14,038 nucleotides of DNA, taken from Bacteroidia bacterium (lineage in GTDB: Bacteria; Bacteroidota; Bacteroidia; UKL13-3). A program made the translations under genes and the position numbers. Below the pieces are notes generated by a model that was not told the origin of the DNA, did not search any database, and saw only the letters and a list, made by a program, of their open reading frames with translations. Location: the NCBI GenBank assembly GCA_019454865.1, contig JACFNJ010000045.1, positions 1 to 14,038 of the forward strand. Direction: 5' to 3'. Of the stretch, positions 7,021 to 14,038 are shown piece by piece (positions within the stretch are counted from its first letter, which is position 1; every line of letters begins with the position of its first letter).

Positions 7021-8010
7021 TTATAAACGTTGCATTACAAACTTAGGCATTCCTTTCTCGCCATTGGGACCATAAAAATCAATGAATTTTAATTTGTAAT
7101 AAAACCCGTCTGCATCTTTTAGAATAAAATTACGTGTGTTCCGCACAATGTATTTTTCAGTATCAAAATCAAAATATTTCCAATCAAATCCAATTGCATC
7201 AGCCCGATTAGAAAGCATGAGTGCAGAAGCTTGTTCAATAGTAATTTTATCAAATGGCATTTCATTTTCATACACCATTTTAGCAGTTACATGTTTGGTA
7301 TTAATTAGCACTCCATTAACCTGATAGGGTGTAATTGGTACTTCATCGTAATAAATATGTCGGTAGCGAGTAAATACAAAATCCCAATCTTTACTATCCG
7401 GTTCATAGGCAACTGTTGTGGATGTACGAAGATTAAAGTATGTATAATTACTTGCTTTGTTTTTAATTACTTTTCCGTAAAAAAATTCAGAGTTATCTAA
7501 ATTAGCAACCTGTATGATATAATACTCTGGGGCAACATTCAGTAATTTCATCTTTTTCCGTTGGTAACCACCTTTTTCCCAATCTATAATATACACATGA
7601 TTTAATGTAATATTATTGGTAACATCAAACCAAGCGCCAATTGCAGTTGAGTCTTTACAACCACATGGATTATCCCATTGCCATGTTACATCCGTACTTG
7701 GTAAAGATGCAGAAGCAAAGTTTGTATCTTTTGTATTATATACTCGCAATGTAAATCCACCATTTAGCAAAACATAATTTTCTGAATCACCACTTGCAAA
7801 TGCTAAATCCCATTCGTTTAAATTTCGTTTAAAAGTAGTGCCGCTGGCTATTTTGTAATAAATTACATTTGAATAATCTTCACCTATATCAACCACATCA
7901 ATTTTTTCATTACCCGAAGTAGGTTGCAGTTTCCACAATTCTTCTTCCTTTTCACACGAAACAGAAAAGAGTACTATACTTAGAATTAATACAAGTTTAT
8001 TTAGTTTCAT
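7021..8010 (-). CDS. HmuY-family lipoprotein (putative outer-membrane heme-binding protein)
   Basis: This 329-residue lipoprotein has signal residues 1-18 and the lipobox 'FSVSC', with Cys19 followed by an acidic EKEEE stretch typical of surface-exported lipoproteins in Bacteroidota. The body matches the HmuY family (heme-binding proteins working with HmuR in Porphyromonas): 'NEWDLAFASG' (65-74), 'KDWDFVFTRY' (207-216), 'YQVNGVLIN' (229-237), and the C-terminal 'GFYYKLKFIDFYGPNGEKG' (302-320). An unusual C-x-C pair (Cys116, Cys118) lies in 'NPCGCKDS' and is absent from the paralog at 10300-11577. The ATG lies inside the end of the receptor gene, overlapping its stop by 14 bp, so the two are almost certainly translated from one mRNA. 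Heme binding is inferred from the family; axial ligands cannot be assigned, and another ligand remains possible. Confidence 0.85.
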   Translation of the reverse strand: MKLNKLVLILSIVLFSVSCEKEEELWKLQPTSGNEKIDVVDIGEDYSNVIYYKIASGTTFKRNLNEWDLAFASGDSENYVLLNGGFTLRVYNTKDTNFASASLPSTDVTWQWDNPCGCKDSTAIGAWFDVTNNITLNHVYIIDWEKGGYQRKKMKLLNVAPEYYIIQVANLDNSEFFYGKVIKNKASNYTYFNLRTSTTVAYEPDSKDWDFVFTRYRHIYYDEVPITPYQVNGVLINTKHVTAKMVYENEMPFDKITIEQASALMLSNRADAIGFDWKYFDFDTEKYIVRNTRNFILKDADGFYYKLKFIDFYGPNGEKGMPKFVMQRL

Positions 8011-10225
8011 AACTTAAGCGGATAGTTGTAAATAAGTAACGCCCCATGCCGGCAGGCATTGTTGTTGCTGATGATGTGTGTGTTGATGCTGTACTGCTGT
8101 AATTAATATTGGTTACATCAAATAAATTTTTGCAACCGATAGTTATACTCAATATGTTTTTGAAAAAACGTTTTGTTAAGCTTACATCCGAAATTGAATA
8201 GGGCTGTACAAAAGTTTGAATTACGCTACCGTTTGCATCAAATGCAAAGCCCGGAACTTGTCCATTGTATTTATAAAATATACTTGCTTCGGTTTTAATG
8301 CTTGGTATTCCGTATGTAAGTGTTCCATTTACTTCAGACGCATACGAAAACGGATCTACCGTAGATGTTGTACTTAATTGATTGTACCTTCCGGTATAAC
8401 TATACCCAACTCCGGCTTTAATATTTTGCATATTATATCCGGCACTTAAATTTACCCCTTGCGTTTTGTATTCGCCAACGTTTATATAAGAGTAAGTTTG
8501 TGTAGCAGCATCAGTAATTGCAAGTGTAATCAGATTTTCAATAGCATTATAAAACACAGTTGCATCTGCTCTAAACTCAGACTTGCTTATTGGCAAACGA
8601 TAGGATAATGATGCTTGGTAATTATTTGATGTTTCTGCTTTTAAGTTTCCATTACCCTGTATATTGTGATTTACATCTACAAAATACAAAAACAATTCTT
8701 TTAAAGATGGAGCCCTGAAACCTTGAGCGTACGAACCTCTGAACATTAAATTAGAGTTGATATCATATTTTATATTAAAACTTGATACAACCGGTGCTTT
8801 ATATCGTGTGTTGTAGATAAATCGTAATCCTTGACGCAAGGATAAGCGGGAACTTGCTTTGATATCCGATATAAAAAATCCTGCAAAATCTCCTTGCTCC
8901 TGGTAATTATTAGTAAGTTTCTTACCTGTTCCGGTTTCGTAGTTTACATCGTAACCCATTTGTACATTATAAAAACTGCTATTGTGTGTTGTATAAGTAA
9001 ATCGGGACAAGAACAGCGAAAATGTTGTTGTGTCTTGATCGTTTGGATTTGGCGTAATTACACTATTTCCGGTAGTAAGATCTTTTCGATAGGTGTTTTT
9101 TATACGGTCAAAAAATGAATACGAGTTTATTAAATTTAATGTTGCCTTGTTGTTAAAATAAAAATCCGAGTAAAGCGAATTATTTATTCGTGTAGTATAA
9201 AAATAATCATCAAAACCCAATGCAGAGTATGGTGTTACAATTGGTGCATTTCTATTGGTAATTTTTTCTTGAAAGTATTGTGAAAATATACGATGACTTT
9301 GTTTCCCGAAACGATAACGCAATTGCATATCGCCAAAATATTGCTCTTTGGGTTTCCACTGTTTCCAACGTATTTTTTCATCTTCGTTAATTGAAAATCC
9401 ATCAAAATAGTTTCGCCCGCCTGAAACAGAAAGTTGAAGATCTTTAGCACGAAAACCGGCACTTGCATCAGCATTATATGTACCTACTCTATCGTAATAA
9501 AAATTTGCATTCAGATTGCAAATTTTCGACATTGGTTTACGTGATATTAAGTTGATAACTCCACCCAAAGCATCTGAGCCATATATTACACTCATTGGCC
9601 CTTCAATAATTTCAACTCGCTCTACATTATTTAAGTTAAATTGGCTTATGTCAATATTACCATCCATTCTTCCTATTACAGGCACACCATCTATCAATAT
9701 TTTTACATTTTGCCCACTCATTCCCATTAGTGATATTTGGCTACCCAATACAGCATCTTGTGTAATTCTAACATTAAGTTCGTTGGTTAATAGGTCGCGT
9801 AAATTAACCGCTCCTTGCTGCTCAATACGTTTTCGGTCAACTATCTTAATTCGGTGTATGGATTCATCTTTACGTGTAGCACCCATTTGTCCGGTTATTA
9901 CCACATCGTTTATATTTACACTGGTTTGATGCAAAACGTATTTTTTTGAAGATGTGTTTGCTGTTAAAGTATCTATAAATACGGCATATCCCAATTTACT
10001 AATTTGCAATACTATTGTTGCTGCTATTTTTATTGTAGTCTCACCTTTTGAGTCGGTAATAGCAACTTTACTAAAATTTTTATCTCCTAATGGATAGTAT
10101 GTAACTATAGCATCTTCAACTGGAGTATTATTGCTATGCACTGTAATTTTTATGGAGGATTGCGCTGCAACCCACACAAATTGCATTACAAATAAACCCA
10201 GTAAAAACGATTTCTTAAATACCAT
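7997..10225 (-). CDS. TonB-dependent outer-membrane receptor, HmuR-like (putative heme receptor)
   Basis: This is a 742-residue TonB-dependent receptor that would import a bound ligand across the outer membrane using TonB/ExbBD energy. Residues 1-22 are a signal peptide (ending 'VWVAAQ'). Residues 24-100 form a carboxypeptidase-regulatory-like beta domain common in receptors of this phylum. The plug spans about 105-230, with 'DVVITGQMG', 'NVRITQD', 'ILIDGVPVIG', 'VERVEIIEGPMSVIYGSDALGGVINLI'-type blocks in the expected order. The barrel follows. 'GFRAPSLKELF' (502-512) and 'GNGNLKAE' (524-531), with His520 between them, correspond to the FRAP/NPNL region and intervening His described for heme receptors, though similar patterns occur in other TonB receptors. 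Flanking HmuY genes on both sides strengthen the heme idea. It has a 14-bp overlap with the downstream HmuY lipoprotein gene, and 74 bp containing a hairpin separate it from the upstream one. Confidence 0.92.
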   Translation of the reverse strand: MVFKKSFLLGLFVMQFVWVAAQSSIKITVHSNNTPVEDAIVTYYPLGDKNFSKVAITDSKGETTIKIAATIVLQISKLGYAVFIDTLTANTSSKKYVLHQTSVNINDVVITGQMGATRKDESIHRIKIVDRKRIEQQGAVNLRDLLTNELNVRITQDAVLGSQISLMGMSGQNVKILIDGVPVIGRMDGNIDISQFNLNNVERVEIIEGPMSVIYGSDALGGVINLISRKPMSKICNLNANFYYDRVGTYNADASAGFRAKDLQLSVSGGRNYFDGFSINEDEKIRWKQWKPKEQYFGDMQLRYRFGKQSHRIFSQYFQEKITNRNAPIVTPYSALGFDDYFYTTRINNSLYSDFYFNNKATLNLINSYSFFDRIKNTYRKDLTTGNSVITPNPNDQDTTTFSLFLSRFTYTTHNSSFYNVQMGYDVNYETGTGKKLTNNYQEQGDFAGFFISDIKASSRLSLRQGLRFIYNTRYKAPVVSSFNIKYDINSNLMFRGSYAQGFRAPSLKELFLYFVDVNHNIQGNGNLKAETSNNYQASLSYRLPISKSEFRADATVFYNAIENLITLAITDAATQTYSYINVGEYKTQGVNLSAGYNMQNIKAGVGYSYTGRYNQLSTTSTVDPFSYASEVNGTLTYGIPSIKTEASIFYKYNGQVPGFAFDANGSVIQTFVQPYSISDVSLTKRFFKNILSITIGCKNLFDVTNINYSSTASTHTSSATTMPAGMGRYLFTTIRLSYETK

Positions 10226-10255
10226 TATTTTCTAAAATCCGCCTTAATTTTTATA

Positions 10256-10289
10256 AACAAATAAGCCTGACTTTGCAGGCTTATTTGTT
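10256..10289 (-). terminator. Hairpin between the T9SS-HmuY gene and the receptor gene, a candidate attenuating terminator
   Basis: Perfect 14-bp arms (10256-10269 and 10276-10289) enclose a 6-base loop. In the minus-strand transcript the 3' arm is T-rich, reading CAGGCTTATTTGTT, and is followed by TATAAAAATT, so it resembles an intrinsic terminator. It starts 11 bp after the stop of the T9SS-HmuY gene and ends 31 bp before the receptor start. Partial read-through would give more of the secreted binding protein than of the receptor. Confidence 0.75.
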
Positions 10290-10299
10290 GTTTAGTTTG

Positions 10300-11577
10300 T
10301 TATTGTACTATTACTTTTTGTACAGAAATGTTTGCACCATTTGCAATACGAACAAAATAAATTCCTTTTGAAAGACCACTTAAATCTATTGCTGTATTTT
10401 GGAACCCTTTGCCTACTATATTTTGGTTAATTAATGTTTTTCCGGAAATATCCATTACTGATATAGTTGAGTTTTCATTGGTAACATCAAAAATTGCATT
10501 TACAATTCCAATTGTTGGATTAGGATACAAAGCAAATGTTTGAATTGAGCTGCTTGCAGAGTTTAAGCCTAAAGTCATTATTTTTGATTTAGTAAATACC
10601 GCACGACCAGTTCCGGATGGTGAAGAACCACTTGCAAAACTTTTGAATACAAGTTTCCAAATTTCACCATTTTTTAATTTAACAAAATAGCTTAATGAGT
10701 CCACTGCTTCAAACTTAAAAGTTGCATTGTTTAATTGTTTCCAATCAGCACCTATTGTAGAAATATTACTTGAAAAAGTAACAGTATCCGTAATAGATGT
10801 TGTATTTTCAGGTATGTTTCTCACTTCACTGGTAGTTACACCGGCATTAGTTAAAATACCTACCGATGCATAATAAACCGAAGCTTCTGGTTGCCATGCT
10901 GCATAACGTGTTAATACAAAATCCCATTCCGTTTTAGCAGGCTCACGGTCAACTATATTACCTGAGATTAATGAAACATATACAAAATTCTTTGTATTGT
11001 ATGGTGCAGAAGCAAGTGTTAATTCTTTTAAATCGCTTCCATCAATATTTGCAAAACGAACTTTCCAAGCACCCGAAATTTTATTTACAATCCATAACTT
11101 CTTATATATTGTAGTAGAGCCTGATTTAACTGCCGCTAAATACAAACGATGTCCCAAAACCTGATGCGTAGTATTGTCATATAAGCCCCATCCGTAATCA
11201 TAAGTAGAAGCAGAGCCTTGATTTAATGCACCTTCTTCCCAATTTTCATCGGAGTTGTTTAATTTATCCCAAGCTGTAAAACCTGTTGTATCAAAAGCTG
11301 CCCACTTTGTTGTATCAGTTCCTGGCATTTGGTAGATTATTACTGAACTATCACCTGAAGTTCCGGTAGTTGTATTAGCACGAACACCAACATTAAACAT
11401 ACCTACCCCAAATGCTAATTGCCAGTCGTTATTAACGGTTTCTTTTACTACACCGTTTTTAAAGCTGTAAAATACATCATTTGCATAACTACCACCGGTT
11501 TGAATTGAATCTGTGCTTTGCGCACTTACAGCAGATACCGCCAAAGCTGCTGAAAAAAAGAAGTATAATCTTTTCAT
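10300..11577 (-). CDS. HmuY-family protein with T9SS C-terminal sorting domain (putative secreted/surface heme-binding protein)
   Basis: This 425-residue protein combines three parts. Residues 1-19 are a Sec signal peptide ending 'VSA', with no lipobox Cys. Residues about 25-335 are HmuY-like and align by eye with the lipoprotein at 7021-8010: 'NNDWQLAFGVG' (49-59), 'KTEWDFVLTRY' (215-225), 'SVGILTNAGV' (238-247) and 'YFVKLKNGEIWKLVFKSF' (297-314). Residues about 345-425 are a type IX secretion type A sorting domain: 'FALYPNP' (348-354), 'ISVMDISGKTL', 'IDLSGLSKGIYFVRI' and a terminal 'VQKVIVQ'. T9SS cargo crosses the outer membrane and is either released or attached to the surface. It is the first gene of the cluster and is followed by a strong hairpin, which suggests high expression. 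Ligand and heme role are inferred from family and from the adjacent HmuR-like receptor. Confidence 0.87.
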   Translation of the reverse strand: MKRLYFFFSAALAVSAVSAQSTDSIQTGGSYANDVFYSFKNGVVKETVNNDWQLAFGVGMFNVGVRANTTTGTSGDSSVIIYQMPGTDTTKWAAFDTTGFTAWDKLNNSDENWEEGALNQGSASTYDYGWGLYDNTTHQVLGHRLYLAAVKSGSTTIYKKLWIVNKISGAWKVRFANIDGSDLKELTLASAPYNTKNFVYVSLISGNIVDREPAKTEWDFVLTRYAAWQPEASVYYASVGILTNAGVTTSEVRNIPENTTSITDTVTFSSNISTIGADWKQLNNATFKFEAVDSLSYFVKLKNGEIWKLVFKSFASGSSPSGTGRAVFTKSKIMTLGLNSASSSIQTFALYPNPTIGIVNAIFDVTNENSTISVMDISGKTLINQNIVGKGFQNTAIDLSGLSKGIYFVRIANGANISVQKVIVQ

Positions 11578-11864
11578 GTTGTTTTGAATATTTTTTTTAA
11601 TGTGCTGCGAAGTAAAACATATTTAGATTGATTATAAATAGGCTAAAAAGTCTCTGATTAAAAGTTTTGAAAAAATAGATTATATGTATCTGTTTTTCAT
11701 AGTTTTAAACAATGTAAAGAATGTGTAAAGAATGAAATATGAAACAAAAATCACATCAAAATACCTCGATAGCGGTATAAGTAAAAGTAATTATTGAGGG
11801 CTATTTACAGTACTTTTTCATTAAAAAATGATTCCAAAAAATTATTAGCGTATAAAAAGTATGT
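11578..11864. other. Leader region of the HmuY/TonB-receptor cluster
   Basis: These 287 bp are strongly AT-rich and contain no ORF of note. The cluster promoter should be here (minus strand), but I found no clean TAnnTTTG element. The one distinctive feature is the 11-bp tandem repeat at 11713-11734. A loose inverted pair (CCTCGATA near 11764 and TATTGAGG near 11792, with one G-U pair) is too weak to annotate. No strong terminator follows the methyltransferase gene that ends at 11865. Confidence 0.4.
11713..11734 (+). repeat. Perfect tandem duplication of an 11-bp unit (TGTAAAGAATG x2) upstream of the hmu-like cluster
   Basis: TGTAAAGAATG occurs at 11713-11723 and again immediately at 11724-11734. 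The period of 11 bp is about one helical turn, the spacing at which OmpR/PhoB-class response regulators and some other dimers bind direct repeats. It lies about 136 bp upstream of the T9SS-HmuY start codon, in the only leader large enough for control of the cluster. Binding is inference only. Confidence 0.5.
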
Positions 11865-12656
11865 TTAAACTTTAGGCGTTGCAGTTAAAGCAAACACCAT
11901 CGGAATTTTTGAGCCGATATGTTCAATCACAAATTTTCCTTTTTCTACTTCAATTGTATTATTAAAACAATTGTATGGTGAATAATTGTATTCAGCAAAT
12001 GAGCGAATTTCTAAATTACTATTTATTAAGCTGCTCAACACTTCACCCAAACTATGATTCCAATTTACATTAGTTAAGGAAATATCAGCTGATTTATCAG
12101 CGTATGTTCCATTTTCGTTTTCTAGTATTGCACCGGTATTAAAGTAATTATATGCTATTTTTTCAAAGTTATCATCATACATCCATACCACCGGATGAAA
12201 CTCAACAAAAACAAACTTTCCATCTGGTTTTAGAAATGTATAAACTACATTAGCCCATTGCAGTAAATCGGGCAACCACCCAATTGTACCATAACTGGTA
12301 TAAACTATATCAAATTTTTTATTTAAATAGTTTGGTAAATCATAAATATTACAACAAATAAATTCAACGGTTTCATTTGTTTCTTTAGCAAGCTCTTTGG
12401 CAACACTTATGGCTTTGTCTGACAAATCAATACCGGTAACATTAGCGCCAAGTCTGCTTAACGAGATTGAATCTTGTCCGAAATGACATTGTAAGTGCAA
12501 CACAGATTTTCCTTTCAAATCACCCAACAAATTCAATTCTATATCATTTAACGAAGTACAGCCTTTAATAAAGTCTTCTTGCTTGTAAAACTTTGACTTA
12601 ACATGTGTTTCAACCCTATTGTTCCATGAATTACGGTTTATTTCAATATAGTCCAT
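11865..12656 (-). CDS. Class I SAM-dependent methyltransferase, substrate unknown
   Basis: This is a 263-residue cytosolic protein with a Rossmann-type methyltransferase core. SAM motif I is 'SVLHLQCHFGQDS' (51-63), motif II 'VTGIDLSDKAI' (73-83), the acidic/motif III region 'EFICCNIYDL' (98-107), and motif IV 'FDIVYTSYGTIGW' (115-127). 'FLKPDGKFVFVEFHPVVWM' (141-159) forms the next strand and catalytic-side segment. The 'LQCHFGQD' variant of motif I is common in a broad group annotated simply as class I methyltransferase. The C-terminal part (about 160-263) is specific and lacks a motif I can assign to a substrate. No signal peptide is present. It begins 49 bp after the GT2 gene stop on the same strand, so the two may be co-transcribed, but they need not share a pathway. 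Confidence 0.87.
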   Translation of the reverse strand: MDYIEINRNSWNNRVETHVKSKFYKQEDFIKGCTSLNDIELNLLGDLKGKSVLHLQCHFGQDSISLSRLGANVTGIDLSDKAISVAKELAKETNETVEFICCNIYDLPNYLNKKFDIVYTSYGTIGWLPDLLQWANVVYTFLKPDGKFVFVEFHPVVWMYDDNFEKIAYNYFNTGAILENENGTYADKSADISLTNVNWNHSLGEVLSSLINSNLEIRSFAEYNYSPYNCFNNTIEVEKGKFVIEHIGSKIPMVFALTATPKV

Positions 12657-12705
12657 AGCTTTGCTTTACGCTTAAATAATTGCTTTAAAAAAGGAAAATG
12701 CAGAC

Positions 12706-13458
12706 TTAATTATTTGCTTGCTTATATGTTCTGAACAAGCTTTTTATTTTCATACTAATTACTCCCCAAACTGCCTCTTTAATTATACCTTTTGTTATTT
12801 TGGATTGTCCGCGAGTTCTATCAGTAAATATAATTGGTATTTCAGTTACTTTAAACCCATGCTTCCATGCAGTAAATTTCATCTCAATTTGAAATGCATA
12901 ACCTCTAAATTTTATCTTATCCAATTCAATTGTTTCTAATACTCTGCGGTGGTAACAACAAAATCCGGCAGTAGTATCATACACTTGCATTCGGGTAATA
13001 AAACGCACATATTTACTTGCAAAAAACGAAAGCATTACCCTGCTCATTGGCCAGTTCACAACATTTACTCCGGTTACATAACGGCTACCTACACTCATGC
13101 CTTTATGCTCCTCGCAATCTGTAAACAACCGCACTAAATCTTTAGGGTTATGGCTAAAATCGGCATCCATTTCAAAAATGTATTCGTACTGATGCTCCAA
13201 ACACCATTTAAATCCATCAATATAAGCAGTACCTAATCCATTTTTTGCTTTTCTTTCCATTAAGTGCAAGTTTGGATAAACCTGTTGCATGTCTTTTACT
13301 TTATTGCCGGTTCCATCCGGTGAGTTATCATCAACTACCAACACAGAAAAAGCCGGTGTAAGCTCAAACACAGCCTTTAATATCAACTCTATATTTTCAA
13401 TTTCGTTGTATGTAGGTATGATAACTATTCGATTACTCAATGGTTTAATTTTTTTCAA
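12706..13458 (-). CDS. Dpm1-like polyprenol-phosphate mannosyltransferase (GT2 family)
   Basis: This is a 250-residue GT2 glycosyltransferase of the dolichol/polyprenol-phosphate mannose synthase type, which moves a sugar from a nucleotide donor (GDP-mannose in characterised members) to a polyprenyl phosphate on the inner face of the cytoplasmic membrane. Motifs in order: 'IPTYNE' (14-19), 'VVDDNSPDGTG' (41-51), the metal-binding 'DADFSH' (98-103), 'GSRYVTG' (124-130), 'QIEMK' (190-194) and 'DRTRGQSK' (213-220). All are typical of Dpm1. It lacks the C-terminal GtrA-like or multi-helix membrane domain of longer family members, so it is the short, peripheral form. The lipid-linked product could feed protein O-mannosylation or envelope glycans. 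It is divergent from gmhB across 58 bp. The exact sugar donor is inferred from family only. Confidence 0.88.
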   Translation of the reverse strand: MKKIKPLSNRIVIIPTYNEIENIELILKAVFELTPAFSVLVVDDNSPDGTGNKVKDMQQVYPNLHLMERKAKNGLGTAYIDGFKWCLEHQYEYIFEMDADFSHNPKDLVRLFTDCEEHKGMSVGSRYVTGVNVVNWPMSRVMLSFFASKYVRFITRMQVYDTTAGFCCYHRRVLETIELDKIKFRGYAFQIEMKFTAWKHGFKVTEIPIIFTDRTRGQSKITKGIIKEAVWGVISMKIKSLFRTYKQANN

Positions 13459-13516
13459 TAATATTGTTTCGATTTAAATTAGACAATTAATTGCGAAATA
13501 TCGTTGATAAAAATAT
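13459..13516. promoter_or_regulatory. Short divergent promoter region between the GT2 gene and gmhB
   Basis: Only 58 AT-rich bases separate two divergent start codons, so both promoters must lie here or inside the opposite gene. A near match to the -7 consensus (TATCGTTG, 13499-13506) is only 10 bp before the gmhB ATG and lacks a properly spaced -33 TTG, so it is weak. No conventional Shine-Dalgarno sequence is visible for either gene, as is common in this phylum. Confidence 0.35.
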
Positions 13517-14008
13517 ATGAATAAATTGGTTTTATTAGATAGAGATGGAGTGATAAATAAAGAAATAGGCGATTATGTTACCAACGTATCTGACTTTGAG
13601 CTGTTGCCACATGCGCTTTATAATACAAAGAAATTAAAAGATGCCGGATTTGGAATTGTGGTTGTAACCAATCAAGGAGGAATAGCTAAAGGTAAATATT
13701 CGCACACGGAGTTAGATGCAATACACAACAAAATGATAACAGCATTTGAGCAAGTTGGTGTGCAATTGGATGAAGTCTATTATTGCCCACATCATCCTGA
13801 AAAAACACACTGCCTTTGCCGTAAGCCGGATAGCATTATGTTAGAGAAAGCATTGGCACGCTTTGGTGTTTCGGCAGCCAATACGTTTCTTATTGGTGAT
13901 GCAGATAGAGACATTGAGGCCGCCACAAAAATTGGGATAAAAGCATTTAAAATTACTACTAATGAAAATTGGGAAAAATATGTAGATGAAATTTTAGCTG
14001 CAAGATAA
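13517..14008 (+). CDS. gmhB: D-glycero-D-manno-heptose 1,7-bisphosphate 7-phosphatase (GmhB-type HAD phosphatase)
   Basis: GmhB removes the 7-phosphate of heptose 1,7-bisphosphate in the cytosol, during synthesis of the ADP- or GDP-activated heptose used for LPS cores or other surface glycans. The 163-residue protein starts with the HAD nucleophile motif 'LLDRDGVIN' (Asp8 and Asp10). Motif II is 'VVVTNQGGIAKG' (Thr51). The zinc-binding loop that marks GmhB among HAD enzymes is intact: Cys90 and a His at 92/93 in 'YYCPHHP', then Cys99 and Cys101 in 'HCLCRKP', with Lys103 after it. 'LIGDADRDIEAA' (125-136) is the Mg2+-binding motif IV. HisB N-terminal phosphatase domains are close relatives, but no HisB dehydratase part follows, which favours GmhB. 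The ATG at 13517 gives the standard N-terminus. Confidence 0.9.
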   Translation: MNKLVLLDRDGVINKEIGDYVTNVSDFELLPHALYNTKKLKDAGFGIVVVTNQGGIAKGKYSHTELDAIHNKMITAFEQVGVQLDEVYYCPHHPEKTHCLCRKPDSIMLEKALARFGVSAANTFLIGDADRDIEAATKIGIKAFKITTNENWEKYVDEILAAR

Positions 14009-14038
14009 ATGCAATAAACAATGGAAAATTTAGCTTGA

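Noticed and set aside
9516..9929. A 137-residue plus-strand ORF opposite the receptor gene
   Set aside because: It lies antisense inside the conserved plug domain, has no recognisable family pattern and no start signals; it is a coding shadow.
14021..14038. ATG near the right edge as the start of a gene downstream of gmhB
   Set aside because: The frame hits TGA after five codons (MENLA), so it is not a supported gene start.

Overview
The window looks like chromosomal DNA of an AT-rich member of the Bacteroidota. The case rests on lineage-typical families: an S46 dipeptidyl-peptidase, a DUF4290 protein, a DUF6252-like lipoprotein, HmuY-family proteins, a TonB-dependent receptor with an N-terminal carboxypeptidase-regulatory-like domain, and a type IX secretion (T9SS) C-terminal sorting domain. 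No rRNA, tRNA, transposase, integrase or CRISPR array was seen. The genus cannot be read from the sequence; a Chitinophagales/Sphingobacteriia-like or flavobacterial relative would fit.

Left part (1-4460). Three genes on the minus strand, in transcription order, are coaD (coenzyme A synthesis), a DUF4290 protein with an Asn/Arg-rich tail, and the 5' portion of leuS, which runs off the left edge. Divergent from coaD, on the plus strand, is a periplasmic S46 dipeptidyl-peptidase whose specificity position is Gly (DPP7-like). It ends at a perfect bidirectional hairpin terminator shared with the convergent corA.

Middle (4459-7020). On the minus strand are the CorA-type Mg2+/Co2+ channel, a small DUF6252-like lipoprotein, and a class I SAM methyltransferase whose reading frame is broken by two in-frame stop codons with no frameshift, a young-looking pseudogene. 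A TGTAA-N6-TTACA dyad lies upstream of the lipoprotein gene.

Core locus (7021-11864). This is a compact minus-strand cluster: (i) a HmuY-family protein with a signal peptide and a T9SS sorting domain, (ii) a strong hairpin, (iii) a HmuR-like TonB-dependent receptor with FRAP and NPNL-like motifs, (iv) a second HmuY-family protein built as a lipoprotein, whose start overlaps the receptor stop by 14 bp. The inferred model is a heme (or related tetrapyrrole) scavenging system that uses two differently exported binding proteins for one receptor. No hmuSTUV-type processing or ABC transport genes are in the window. The leader holds a perfect 11-bp tandem repeat that could be a regulator site.

Right part (11865-14038). 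A class I SAM methyltransferase of unknown substrate and a Dpm1-like polyprenol-phosphate mannosyltransferase/GT2 are on the minus strand. A GmhB-type heptose bisphosphate phosphatase is divergent on the plus strand and suggests envelope glycan or LPS work. The last 30 bases hold no recognisable gene.
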